Assembly: GCF_900103365.1 (NCBI RefSeq)
Contig: NZ_LT629703.1
Coordinates: 744,001 to 808,000, forward strand
Direction: 5' to 3'
DNA from: Afipia sp. GAS231
GTDB taxonomy: Bacteria > Pseudomonadota > Alphaproteobacteria > Rhizobiales > Xanthobacteraceae
Length of the DNA stretch: 64,000 bases
Part shown: one piece after another, positions 25,877 through 34,956 of the stretch
Layout of the letters: each line of letters opens with the position of its first letter
How positions within the stretch are numbered: position 1 is the stretch's first letter
Notes under the pieces: generated by a model
The model's database searches: none
The model's input: the letters and a program-made list of their open reading frames with translations, nothing else
Told to the model about the DNA's origin: nothing
Program-made: the position numbers and the translations under genes

Positions 25877-28778
25877 GGCGTCGCGCTGGAACGCTTGTCT
25901 GTTCGAGGATTTGCCTCGCCAAGACAAGATCGGGTGTCGCCAGACCTTCGGTAAACCGACTGTAGATCGGTTCGATGAGATCATGGGCGCTCCGGACTTG
26001 ACCCCGATCAATCCACAGCCGCGCGAGTTCCAGCCCTGCCCGTAACTCGAACGAAAGCGCCGATTGCCGTCCCGCCAGCGCCACCGCCTCCTCGAAACAC
26101 TCCTGAGCCGGACCAGTCTGCCCGGCCTCCCCGCACCCAAGCGTCATGCCTTTTGCCAAAAAGAGGGCCGGAAGGTGAAGAGGCCTGTTCGAACCAAGCT
26201 GCGTTCCGATCGAAGCGTCGATCAGAGCCAACGCTTCAGTGCGCTGGTCTTGTTTTGCCAGGTTAACCGCCAACTCGGCGACGAAATCCGTTACCTGCAT
26301 TTCGTATCGCAGGACCCGCAACTTCTCCAAACAATCTTGCAGATGACGTATGCCGTCCGTTGTCTGGCCGGCGCGAATCAAGTGCCGTCCCCTGAGTCCC
26401 ATGGCGACCGCGCGAAATGGCTCCAACGAATATTGCTCCGCGATGAGCTCGAGCTCGGAAAGGTCCCGCTCGACCTCTTCCAGATGGTCGATCCAGAAGT
26501 AGAACGGCATCGTCTGAATAAAGGCCCGACACAGCGCGATCGGATGGTTCGATCTCCCGGCTTCCTCGATGGTTCTTTCAGCATAGGCGCCGGCTCTGTC
26601 GAGATTGCCGGCGAACCAATGCGATCGGGTAAGGTTGAACAGCGATGTAGAACGCAGATCGAACAGATACTGTGTTGCGTTGAACCGTCGGGAAGGCGGC
26701 GAGCCATGCAGCGCCCGTTCGAGGTGTTTTGGCGCGCGGACGTGGTCGGCGAGCATGTAGTACGCGGCTCCGAGCAACGCGTCTGCAACGGCTGCATCTT
26801 CGGGATTTCCCGTCGTCTTCGCGACAGACTCGGCGCGCAACGCAACTTCGAGGCTGCCAGCCGCGTCGATCGTGCGATGAAGATACATCGACAGCCCGCT
26901 CAGGAGACGCAATTGCTGATAGGTATCCTCTAGCTGCTCTGCGAGCGTCAACGCCGTATCGAAGGCCTCGCGCACCCTTTCGCTATTCCCGGCGGTGAAC
27001 ATCAGGGACAATGCGAGCGAAGCATGGATTTCCATCTGGTCCCGCGGATCACAGTCCGCAGCCATCCGATCGAGCGCCCGCTCCATCCAACCTCGGCATT
27101 CCACAAAAAGCGACTTGGCCAGAAACAGCTGTGAAGCTGCGGCCGCTAATCTCATGGCTTTGCGGTCGTCTCCGCCGGCACCAAAACTCCATTCAAGCGC
27201 GGCACGGATATTTCCCAGATAGTCTCGCGCGGCCGCAGCGTCCGTCGACTCCAGATCCAGGAGGTTGACCGGGTTGCCTTCCAGCATTCGAACCAGGAAA
27301 CTCGCGTGCCGACCGGCAATGGAATCTTGTTCGCCACTGGCAGCCAATTTCTCCAAAGCGTAGGCGCGCGTCGTATCAAGCAACCGGTAGCACGGTCCCT
27401 GCGAGCTGGTCCAAACCCCGATCAGGGATTTATCGACCAGATTTCCCAACGCGCCCGCGATCTCGGACTCGTCAATCCCCGCCTCCTCCGCCACTGCGAG
27501 CGCCGCCTCCGGCGTGAATTGCCCTGCGAAAATTGCGACACGTCGCAACAGGACCCGTTCGATCTCCGAAAGATAGTCGTGGCTCCAGTCCAGCATTGCG
27601 ATCAGCGTTTGATGCCGCGGATTTGCGGTCCGCCGGCCGAACTTCAGGAGATCGAGGCGCGAACCCAGTCTTGCAACGGTATTACTGACGCCGAAGATAG
27701 CGGCTCTTCCGGCGGCGAGTTCGATGGCGAGCGCAATGCCGTCGAGCTTGCGGCAAATTTCGGCAACCATGGGAGCTTCGTCGTCACGAAGCGAAAACTC
27801 GCCGCGACGGGCACTGACCCGCTCGGCGAACAGCCGTACGGCCGGATAGGCAATTACCTCTGACGCCGTCAGCCCCGGCCGATCCGGCGGGCAATCCAGG
27901 GGACAAAGACGAAGTACGTGTTCACCAGGAACGTGCAATGCCTCCCTGCTGGTCGCAAGCATGTAGACGTCGGGGGCATTTTGAACAATATAGCCGGCGA
28001 TGTCAGCGGTTTTTCCGATGAGATGCTCGCAACTATCGAGAATGACGAGCACCCTGCGGAAGCGCAGAAAATTAAGCAGCGCTTGCTTTGGATCGACCAG
28101 CTGCGGGCCGAGTCCAACCGCGGAAGCAATCGCCCCGATGACATGCTCCTGGTCGTTGACGGTTGAAAGATCGACAAAGAATGCCGCACCAGAGAAGTCG
28201 GCCAACGCCCCGTGTCCGACGGACAGGGCAACCGTTGTCTTGCCGATACCGCCGGCACCCAGAATCGTAATCAGGCGCTGTTCCGTCTTCAGCAAGCCCT
28301 GAATCTCATGGATAACATTGCTGCGACCGACCATGCGGCCCAGCGCGGGTGGCAGGCTGGACATTCCTGCAGATGCATTGGCCCTGACGTGGTCCGGGGG
28401 AAGGCGGGCGACCGGCGCGATGAAGCTGTAACCCTGGCCCTGTATGCTCGCAATGTACTTGTTACCGAACTGACCGTCGCCCAATGCCTTGCGCAGCGCC
28501 GACAGATGGACGCGAAGACTGCCCTCCTCGACCGTTACGTCAGGCCATGCCCGGGCCATCAGCTCGGCCTTCCCGACAACCTCACCGGCGTTTTCGAGAA
28601 GCGCAATCAGGATGTCGTAAGCCCTTCCCCCAAGTGGAATGACCTGGTTCGCTTTCCTGAGGGAACGCTCGGCTACATTGAGCTCGAATGGGCCAAAGCC
28701 GAGCCGGATCGCGCTGGGGAAGCCAATTTCTTGAATCGAGCCACTTTTTTGAATCGAGTCACTTTTTTGAATCGACAT
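25863..28778 (-). CDS. Winged-helix/STAND ATPase regulator, paralogue 2
   Basis: This protein of about 971 residues has the same layout as paralogue 1. The winged helix spans about residues 28-121 (FGPFELNVAERSLRKANQ through NKYIASIQGQGYSFI), Walker A is GAGGIGKTT (about 174-182), Walker B is VLVILDSCEH, and a helical repeat region follows. The first 20 residues contain three near-identical hexapeptides (SIQKSD, SIQKSG, SIQEIG) encoded by an 18-bp tandem repeat. The ATG at 28778 was preferred over an in-frame ATG at 28862; both have weak ribosome-binding sites. Paralogue 3 ends 117 bases upstream on the same strand, so co-transcription is possible. Confidence 0.85.
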   Translation of the reverse strand: MSIQKSDSIQKSGSIQEIGFPSAIRLGFGPFELNVAERSLRKANQVIPLGGRAYDILIALLENAGEVVGKAELMARAWPDVTVEEGSLRVHLSALRKALGDGQFGNKYIASIQGQGYSFIAPVARLPPDHVRANASAGMSSLPPALGRMVGRSNVIHEIQGLLKTEQRLITILGAGGIGKTTVALSVGHGALADFSGAAFFVDLSTVNDQEHVIGAIASAVGLGPQLVDPKQALLNFLRFRRVLVILDSCEHLIGKTADIAGYIVQNAPDVYMLATSREALHVPGEHVLRLCPLDCPPDRPGLTASEVIAYPAVRLFAERVSARRGEFSLRDDEAPMVAEICRKLDGIALAIELAAGRAAIFGVSNTVARLGSRLDLLKFGRRTANPRHQTLIAMLDWSHDYLSEIERVLLRRVAIFAGQFTPEAALAVAEEAGIDESEIAGALGNLVDKSLIGVWTSSQGPCYRLLDTTRAYALEKLAASGEQDSIAGRHASFLVRMLEGNPVNLLDLESTDAAAARDYLGNIRAALEWSFGAGGDDRKAMRLAAAASQLFLAKSLFVECRGWMERALDRMAADCDPRDQMEIHASLALSLMFTAGNSERVREAFDTALTLAEQLEDTYQQLRLLSGLSMYLHRTIDAAGSLEVALRAESVAKTTGNPEDAAVADALLGAAYYMLADHVRAPKHLERALHGSPPSRRFNATQYLFDLRSTSLFNLTRSHWFAGNLDRAGAYAERTIEEAGRSNHPIALCRAFIQTMPFYFWIDHLEEVERDLSELELIAEQYSLEPFRAVAMGLRGRHLIRAGQTTDGIRHLQDCLEKLRVLRYEMQVTDFVAELAVNLAKQDQRTEALALIDASIGTQLGSNRPLHLPALFLAKGMTLGCGEAGQTGPAQECFEEAVALAGRQSALSFELRAGLELARLWIDRGQVRSAHDLIEPIYSRFTEGLATPDLVLARQILEQTSVPARRLTAS
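28731..28775 (-). repeat. 18-bp tandem repeat inside the 5' end of paralogue 2
   Basis: Two copies of an 18-bp unit, at 28731-28748 and 28749-28766, differ at one base. A third partial copy of 9 bases (TTGAATCGA) follows at 28767-28775. Because 18 is a multiple of three, the repeat keeps frame and encodes repeated SIQxxx hexapeptides directly after the start codon. Slipped-strand expansion or contraction would change the N-terminal length without breaking the gene. Confidence 0.85.
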
Positions 28779-28895
28779 GGGCCATTCCGCCAGGATCCTC
28801 GACGAGTCGGTTGTTTCGCCGCTCGTCGTCGGTCCTGTGCAAATACACTCCCAGCCGATCAAGTGTTAGCCGAAACCTCCCCCAGCAACAAGCCG

Positions 28896-31745
28896 TCAGT
28901 GTAACGAGTCGGTGACGCTGTCGGGCCGGTATGAGCCGTTCAACACCTGCTTGGCCAATCGCAGATCGGGGGTCTCAAAGCCCTCCCGGAATTTCGCGTG
29001 GGTGGCTTGCAGGGTCCGCCACGCGGCTTCCTTTCGCCCGAGCGACTTCTCGGCAATGGCGAGACTGGTTGCGGCTCTCAGCGTCCACGACAAGCTTCCT
29101 TGCCTGTCCGATATTTCGATTGCCCGAAGAAAATACGCTCTGCCAACGGCCAGCCCTTCGTTGCTGCTCAAGGCCAATTCGCCCCTGATGCGGAGCAACT
29201 CGGGCGCATGAAGTTGATTTTCGTCATCGAGGTTGATTTTCGCCCGTTCGAAAACGGCCATGGCCTGCCGGGGGCGACCAGCAACGGCTACACATCGTGC
29301 AAACTCTGCCTGCAGGATCGGATGGAAAACGCCGTAGCGCGCCGCAGACAGCTTCTCCAGTCCAGAATAAAGCAACTCGGCGGCCGTCTCGGTGTCTCCT
29401 TGCCTGACCCTGCCGAGCGCCTGCAGGGCAAGGCCGAATCCGTGATAACTCTCTACACCGTACTTGCCGGCATGCTCGACGAGTTCGTTGACAAGTGCTT
29501 CGGTCCGGTCATCCGCATCTGCCAGATATGCGTTGAAGCTTGTCCCGGCGAGCGCCACGCACAAGGGGACGGCGTGGCCGAGTTGGCGCGCCTCGGCCAG
29601 AGACATCTGATTAAGTCGCCGCGCATGATCGGGAGAGCCGCGCAGCCACGCCACACTTGACAGGATCATCAACGCATCCACCTTGCGGTCGTAGCCGAAG
29701 CGTTTGATCAGCGCCTGTCGCGAAGCCTCATCATCACGATGGAGCGACATCTCAAGGCAGTTTTCGGCATCCAATAGTCGCCCGGTGTGGTGGTAACTGA
29801 TACCACGCATGTAGTTGGCCATTGCGATCGCCCCGCGATCGCCGACCTTTTGCGCGACCTTGCCGCAGCGTTCCGCCAGTTCAATTGCTTCAGCGTATCG
29901 TGGAATCCGGATCTTGTGCGCCCAGAGAACGAGCAGGGAAACCAGTTGATGTTCGATATCGCCAAGTCCCTCGGCGAGAAGATGCGTCTTGGCCCAGGTC
30001 GCGTATGACTCTTCGGTCATCCCGCCTGTGAACATCATGGTACTGGCGAGGGCCGATTGAATGACCATCTCCTGTCTCGTGCCTGAATTCACGCCTTTGA
30101 GATGCCCGACGGCTTTCGACATCCATTCGCGGCATTCGGTGAGCAACGCCATACCCATCCAGGTGCTTGCCGATGCCGCCGCAAGTTTGACGCCGATTTC
30201 CGTATCGCCCGCGACGGAAAACGCCCAGTTCAGGGCGGCTCGGAGATTGTCGACCTCTATCGCAAGCGCCTTGGACCAGCCCGATGCATCCATCGCGGCG
30301 CCCTGCCTGAACAGGTCGGTGAAATAGAGGGCGTGACGGCGGCGAAGAAGGTTCTGCTCATCGCTCTGGGCCAGTCGTTGCAAGGTAAAGGCGCGAGTGG
30401 TGTCGAGCAAACGCAGCCGTCCCTCGTGTCCCTGAGCGGCAATCATCGATTTCGAACGAAGCTCCCAAACGCAATCCGATACATTTGCTTCATCCACCGC
30501 CTCATCGGCGACAACGGCGACCGCCGCTTCGAATGAAAATCCGCCAGCGAAAACGCTGAGCCGGTTCAATACGCGCTTCTCTGCCTCGCCGAGCAGGTCG
30601 TAGCTCCACTCCAACGTGGCGCTTAACGTCTGGTGCCTCGACGGGGCGGTTCTACGCCCCACCCATGACAGGTTTAGTCGCTCGTCGAGCAGGGTTGCGG
30701 TCCCGCTAAGGCCAAATATGTCGACCCTGCAGGCTGCAAGCTCGATCGCCAATGGAATACCATCAAGCCGCCGGCAGATTGCCACGGCAATCGGCGCATC
30801 CGCATCGGTCAATACGAAGTCACTTCGCACCGCCCGCACGCGATCGACCAGCAGTTGAACAGATGGATATTGCAGCGCATCCCGCGCTGACAGGCTGCTA
30901 TCTTCCACAGGGCATTCAAGCCCGCCGAGTTCGAAGACATGTTCACCTTCGACACGCATCGCCTCCCGGCTGGTCGCGAGCAAGTGCAATGTCGGGACAT
31001 GGCGAATCAATTCTTCAGCGACAGCCGACGCTCCATCGATAACGCGTTCGCAACAGTCGAGGATGATGAGCGTTGGCTTTTCCTGCAAACGATCGATCAA
31101 GGCTGGTACGATATCGTTTGTTTGTACCGACACGCCGAGTGCGATGGCCACGGCCGGCGCAACGAGCGAAGCGGCGCCGAGAGCACTGAGGTCGACGAAA
31201 TGAACCTGGCCGTTGAAAATGCCGCCCATCTCATGGGCAACTGCCACCGCTATCGTGGTCTTGCCGGTGCCGCCAGATCCGACGATTGTCACAAACCTCT
31301 GGTCGTTCAGCTTCATCTGGATCGCGGCGAGAGCGTCCTTTCGTCCAAGCATCCGCATCAAGCGCCCAGGCAGTCTGGACCTCGAAGATGGATGGTGATC
31401 CCCCGACGTTGGCGAGGAAAGTGACGTCACCGGTACGACGAAGCTGTACCCCCGTCCCGGCACGTTCGCGATATATCGCCTGCCAGGGTCGTTCTGATCG
31501 AGAGCTTTCCGTAGCGCCGAGATGTGGACGCGCAGGCTGACTTGTTCGGCTCCTCTCTCTGGCCAAACGCGCTCGATCAGGGTCCTCCCGCCGACGACCT
31601 TGTTTGCCTGCTCCGCCAGGACGATGAGGAGATCCATGGCGCGCGCGCCGAGCGGTACGACCTTGGCGCCATTAGTCAGAAGCCTGCTTCCGATCGACAG
31701 TTCGAAAGGGCCGAAGCTCAGCACTTTTCCGCGCTGATCGTTCAT
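28896..31745 (-). CDS. Winged-helix/STAND ATPase regulator, paralogue 3
   Basis: This is a 949-residue paralogue. The winged helix spans about residues 10-104 (FGPFELSIGSRLLTNGAKV through RRYIANVPGRGYSFVV), Walker A is GSGGTGKTT (about 156-164), Walker B is TLIILDCCER, and a helical repeat region follows. Its winged helix is the most divergent of the three in the recognition-helix region (PERGAEQVSLRVH where the others have PDVTVEEGS-RVH), suggesting a different DNA target. The ATG at 31745 overlaps the stop of a short AraC gene in an ATGA junction. The two regulators are therefore made together, which is unusual for two DNA-binding proteins. Confidence 0.87.
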   Translation of the reverse strand: MNDQRGKVLSFGPFELSIGSRLLTNGAKVVPLGARAMDLLIVLAEQANKVVGGRTLIERVWPERGAEQVSLRVHISALRKALDQNDPGRRYIANVPGRGYSFVVPVTSLSSPTSGDHHPSSRSRLPGRLMRMLGRKDALAAIQMKLNDQRFVTIVGSGGTGKTTIAVAVAHEMGGIFNGQVHFVDLSALGAASLVAPAVAIALGVSVQTNDIVPALIDRLQEKPTLIILDCCERVIDGASAVAEELIRHVPTLHLLATSREAMRVEGEHVFELGGLECPVEDSSLSARDALQYPSVQLLVDRVRAVRSDFVLTDADAPIAVAICRRLDGIPLAIELAACRVDIFGLSGTATLLDERLNLSWVGRRTAPSRHQTLSATLEWSYDLLGEAEKRVLNRLSVFAGGFSFEAAVAVVADEAVDEANVSDCVWELRSKSMIAAQGHEGRLRLLDTTRAFTLQRLAQSDEQNLLRRRHALYFTDLFRQGAAMDASGWSKALAIEVDNLRAALNWAFSVAGDTEIGVKLAAASASTWMGMALLTECREWMSKAVGHLKGVNSGTRQEMVIQSALASTMMFTGGMTEESYATWAKTHLLAEGLGDIEHQLVSLLVLWAHKIRIPRYAEAIELAERCGKVAQKVGDRGAIAMANYMRGISYHHTGRLLDAENCLEMSLHRDDEASRQALIKRFGYDRKVDALMILSSVAWLRGSPDHARRLNQMSLAEARQLGHAVPLCVALAGTSFNAYLADADDRTEALVNELVEHAGKYGVESYHGFGLALQALGRVRQGDTETAAELLYSGLEKLSAARYGVFHPILQAEFARCVAVAGRPRQAMAVFERAKINLDDENQLHAPELLRIRGELALSSNEGLAVGRAYFLRAIEISDRQGSLSWTLRAATSLAIAEKSLGRKEAAWRTLQATHAKFREGFETPDLRLAKQVLNGSYRPDSVTDSLH

Positions 31746-32329
31746 GAGATATTCTGGTCCATGCCGGTTCTCGAGGCGACCTCGTCAGGGATTCCACGCT
31801 CGCGCCGCCAGTTGGCCGGGCTCTGACCAAAGGCCTGCCTGAACAGTCTGCACAGATGTGCCTGATCCGAAAAGCCCACGCTCAAGGCGATGTCGCTCAG
31901 CGGTGCCGCGCCTGTTATCATCAGGTGGCAGGCTTTCTCCAGACGCCTTCTGACCACATAGGCATGGGGCGACTCGCCAACCGCCAGTTTGAATTTCCGG
32001 GAGAAGTGCGCCGGGCTGCGACGCGCGACCGCGCTGAGATCCCGGATGTGAATGGTACGGTGCAAATTGCCGTCAATGTAAGCTCGCACGCGAAGGATCT
32101 GCCAAGCCGCCAGACCGCCTCTTGCTAGGCCGTGAGCGCCCGAACAGCGTTCGATCTCCGCTTGCAGGATGTGCGATGCAGTGACCAGCGACGCTTTGGC
32201 CGCCTCCTGATCACGTCCCAACTCTCGCCTTGCAGTTTCAACCAGCTTGGCCACGCTGTTCGCAATCAGGTGGAACTGTTGATCGGCCGCCAAGGAAGAC
32301 TCTGGTGCGGTGGTTTGAAGTCCTTCCAT
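31742..32329 (-). CDS. Short AraC-family regulator
   Basis: This is a 195-residue protein whose C-terminal half is a complete AraC double helix-turn-helix. It is seen as LSAVARRSPAHFSRKFKLAVGE, then LSDIALSVGFSDQAHLCRLF and the closing FGQSPANWRR. The N-terminal ~85 residues are helical with no recognisable sensor cupin, so the protein is shorter than the usual ~300 residues. The ATG at 32329 is preceded by GAGGGAG; a GTG two codons upstream is possible. Its stop overlaps the start of winged-helix/STAND paralogue 3, indicating translational coupling. Confidence 0.85.
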   Translation of the reverse strand: MEGLQTTAPESSLAADQQFHLIANSVAKLVETARRELGRDQEAAKASLVTASHILQAEIERCSGAHGLARGGLAAWQILRVRAYIDGNLHRTIHIRDLSAVARRSPAHFSRKFKLAVGESPHAYVVRRRLEKACHLMITGAAPLSDIALSVGFSDQAHLCRLFRQAFGQSPANWRRERGIPDEVASRTGMDQNIS

Positions 32330-32666
32330 GAGCACTCCCTCGACGAGCTATCCGAGGCTTCGGATCGAGGGAAGAGTGCAGCAGCGGGCGCCTTTTGGCT
32401 CGTTAATCAGCGTTATGGAAGGTTAATGTTGACGCACCGCACTAGACGTTTTTCATATAATATATCAACGTGTTGCGCGACTTTATGGCGCAGCTTCGTA
32501 GCAATTTTGAACACTTCGGCAAGCCTCGCATCGAAAAATGCGATGAGAGACCAAGCTCGCCAACAACGCCCCGGCCGAGGGTCTCCGCGGGACGGGGGGT
32601 GCCGCGAAGACCCTCCGGCGAAGCAAGGGACTGTATGCTTCGCCGTTACGGTGAGAGTGCTTTCAG
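32330..32666. other. 337-base intergenic region with strong hairpin
   Basis: No gene was recognised. A long inverted repeat, 32577-32590 against 32602-32615, has 14-bp arms with one mismatch around an 11-base GC-rich loop. A smaller hairpin, TCGCAT at 32526-32531 with ATGCGA at 32538-32543, lies beside it. Neither is followed by a T-run, so they look more like intergenic palindromic repeats than rho-independent terminators. An AT-rich CATATAATATATC patch at 32454-32466 probably belongs to the promoter of the araC gene. Confidence 0.5.
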
Positions 32667-33470
32667 TTACTGCGAGCCGTGGTCCTCGAGGATCTTCAGA
32701 TCGCTCACCGAGTATGAAAGTGAGTAGCGAAATCCGGACTCGATCCTTTTCGGTGCGAGCGCGTTGAGCTCTTCGCCGCTCGCTTCCGGAAAGTTGAGTT
32801 CGCCCTTCCCGATCCATGCGCCGGCAACCGTGAGATTGTCGGTGATCGACATCGCGAGTTCGTTTACCGCCGGCTTGTCCTGGTATCCGGCCGCCAGTCT
32901 CGGAAAGTATCGCAGCAAGACCGTGGGTCGGCTGAGGAGAGACAGTCCGTTCTCGACCGGTCTGTGCAAGGTGACGCAGGCTTCCGCAAGACGTTGGCCA
33001 TGCGCCGAAAGACTGGCGCCGAACCGGCTGCCCGACGCAACCGGCGCCGCGGCGGGACCTGAAGCCGCAAAGGAGCGGGTCTGAAAAATGCTCCCCATTT
33101 TCTTGGGAAACCCCTGGGTCCAGCCGCGCGCCAGCGCAGCGTCGTTGTCGACGTAAATGTAGGGGCACCACATCACCGGCTCGTCGCGATACATGGCGTC
33201 GACCAGAATAAACGCCTCGCGATACTGATAGCGCGCCGGTTCGAGATATTCGTCGTCCTGTGCCGTGAATTGCCAATCCAGGAACATCATGACGGCGTGA
33301 CCGTTTGAGTTCGGATCCGGCGAAAGACCATTCGGCAATGTCGCCGCCGTCGCCTCGGGGTCCGTCCAGAACTCGACCCCGACAACGTCGCCGGCATAGT
33401 GCCAGGGTGGCGGCGGTGTTAGTGCGGCCTGGCCGAACGGCGATTTCGGAACTGTAAAGCCCCTGAGCAT
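32667..33470 (-). CDS. Acetoacetate decarboxylase family protein, paralogue with Lys-Lys
   Basis: This is a 267-residue protein of the acetoacetate decarboxylase superfamily. The active-site segment YVDNDAALARGWTQGFPKKMG aligns with the C. acetobutylicum enzyme, placing the Schiff-base lysine at Lys123 and its partner at Lys124. Family members decarboxylate or condense beta-keto acids. MLRGF at 33470 was chosen because it matches the N-terminus and length of the adjacent paralogue and has GGGAA 6 bases upstream; earlier starts exist at 33488 and 33554. The neighbour upstream is the second paralogue (132-base gap), so they may form an operon. The substrate is unknown. Confidence 0.82.
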   Translation of the reverse strand: MLRGFTVPKSPFGQAALTPPPPWHYAGDVVGVEFWTDPEATAATLPNGLSPDPNSNGHAVMMFLDWQFTAQDDEYLEPARYQYREAFILVDAMYRDEPVMWCPYIYVDNDAALARGWTQGFPKKMGSIFQTRSFAASGPAAAPVASGSRFGASLSAHGQRLAEACVTLHRPVENGLSLLSRPTVLLRYFPRLAAGYQDKPAVNELAMSITDNLTVAGAWIGKGELNFPEASGEELNALAPKRIESGFRYSLSYSVSDLKILEDHGSQ

Positions 33471-33602
33471 TCCCATTTCCCGATGCATCACTTCCGGTGA
33501 AGACGTTAGCGAAACCAGCCGCAATTGATTTGATTGAAGTGCGTCTACTTGCACATTCTTGCCGCAAACCGGAGCGCGCCCTGTCGGGATCAGCCGCGAT
33601 TG

Positions 33603-34403
33603 CTAGGCGGTAAGATCTGCCAGGACTTCGATATCGGTGACGGAATAGGAAAATGAGAAGCGATAGCCGCGCCCCACCTTCAGCGGCCCGAGCACTTCCA
33701 GCTCTTCGCCATAGGCCTCCGGAAAATCAAGCTCACCCCTGCCGCACCAGATGTCTGTAATCAGGAGATGGTTCGAGACGCATCGAACGAGTTCATCGAC
33801 GGCCGGCTTGTCGTGCATGCCGGCGGAAAGCCGCGGAAAATATCGCCGTCCCACAATCCGGCGATCGAGCAGGCCAACAAGGCGCTCGGCCCTTTCCTGC
33901 AAGGTAACACGGGCTTGCACCAGCAAACGGCCATGGGCCGACATGCAGGCCGAGAACCTGCCGTCATGCACGAGTGGCGCCGAAGCAGCGCTCTCGGCGG
34001 CGAACGTGCGGGTCTGATGTACTGTCCCGAGCTTTCTCGGGTAACCCTGGATCCAGCCTCTCATCAACGCAGCGTCGTTGTCGACATAGCAATATGGACA
34101 CCACGCTATTCGTGTCCCCTTCCATATCGCGTCGAGCAGGACGCTGAAGCCGCGACATTGATACCTGGCAGGATCCAGATACTCATCGTTCTGCGCCGTG
34201 AATTGGTAGTCCGTGAAGAGCGCGACGGAGTGACCCGAACGTTTCCTGTCAAGCTCGACACCCGCCGGAAGGATATGGACCGATACATCGGGATCATTCC
34301 AGAATTCCACCGCCAGGACATCACCTGCGAAATGCCAGGGAGGTGACGGCACCAATGCCGCAGCGCTCAGAGGGGACCGAGGCGCCGTGAATCCTTTCAG
34401 CAT
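33603..34403 (-). CDS. Acetoacetate decarboxylase family protein, paralogue with Arg-Lys
   Basis: This 266-residue protein is closely similar to its downstream neighbour over the whole length (MLKGFTAPRSPL, PPWHFAGDVLAVEFW, QFTAQNDEYLDPARYQ). The active-site segment reads YPRKLG, so the position equivalent to the Schiff-base lysine is Arg123, while Lys124 remains. It may therefore have a different chemistry or use the neighbouring lysine. The ATG at 34403 follows a purine-rich GGGGGCGAGAA. It is the first of the two paralogues on this strand. No CoA transferase or acetoacetate pathway gene is adjacent. Confidence 0.8.
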   Translation of the reverse strand: MLKGFTAPRSPLSAAALVPSPPWHFAGDVLAVEFWNDPDVSVHILPAGVELDRKRSGHSVALFTDYQFTAQNDEYLDPARYQCRGFSVLLDAIWKGTRIAWCPYCYVDNDAALMRGWIQGYPRKLGTVHQTRTFAAESAASAPLVHDGRFSACMSAHGRLLVQARVTLQERAERLVGLLDRRIVGRRYFPRLSAGMHDKPAVDELVRCVSNHLLITDIWCGRGELDFPEAYGEELEVLGPLKVGRGYRFSFSYSVTDIEVLADLTA

Positions 34404-34560
34404 TTCTCGCCCCCACCGCCAGTGGCGTATCAGCCGCGCACCAACTCAACACGGAACATTAGCGTTGGTCTTGTTCCCGACGCTTGGACAAACACGTGAC
34501 GACTTGGTGGTTTGTGCGCAGGCGACACCGATACGAAGCCGAATGAACCTGCGACGCCCC

Positions 34561-34956
34561 TCAGCGCTGCATCTGCATGTTCATCAGCTCTGGCCCCGGC
34601 ATCATGCTGTCGTTCAGGTCTGCCATGATCAGAAGCGATCCAACGACCACCAGCCCGACGATCAGCACACCAAACGCCAGCGCCATCACGTTGTTGGTGT
34701 TGTCCGGCCCTGTAGTGACATGCAGGAAGAACACCAGGTGGATGCCCATTTGCGCGATCGCGAGGACGGTCAGGCCGAGCGAGACGCCTCCGACCCAAAG
34801 CAGCGACGTGTTGGCAACCCAGAACGACAAGGCTGTGAGGCCGACCGCGAGGACCAATCCGATCGAGTAGACGAGCACACCGGACGACGCGCCCTGTTCG
34901 ACGTCGGGAAGTGCTGACGCGTCGCCGGGCGCGCGATCGTACTGCGTGTCGGTCAT
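34561..34956 (-). CDS. cyoD: Cytochrome bo-type quinol oxidase subunit IV
   Basis: This is a 131-residue small subunit with three membrane helices (about residues 35-55, 62-84 and 98-118), including LAIAQMGIHLVFFLHV, typical of CyoD. It assists assembly of the copper site and the stability of the oxidase rather than catalysis. The ATG at 34956 overlaps the cyoC stop (ATGA). It is the last gene of the ctaB-cyoABCD unit. The N-terminal cytoplasmic tail is somewhat longer than in E. coli. Confidence 0.9.
   Translation of the reverse strand: MTDTQYDRAPGDASALPDVEQGASSGVLVYSIGLVLAVGLTALSFWVANTSLLWVGGVSLGLTVLAIAQMGIHLVFFLHVTTGPDNTNNVMALAFGVLIVGLVVVGSLLIMADLNDSMMPGPELMNMQMQR

Noticed and set aside
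28731..28775. Short direct repeats considered as a CRISPR-like array
   Set aside because: The units are contiguous 18-mers with no spacers and lie in frame inside a coding start; they are a microsatellite-type repeat.
32413..33567. 384-residue frame covering the intergenic hairpin and one decarboxylase-like gene
   Set aside because: It overlaps the in-frame decarboxylase family gene in another frame and reads through the palindromic repeat; its composition is basic and low in motifs.
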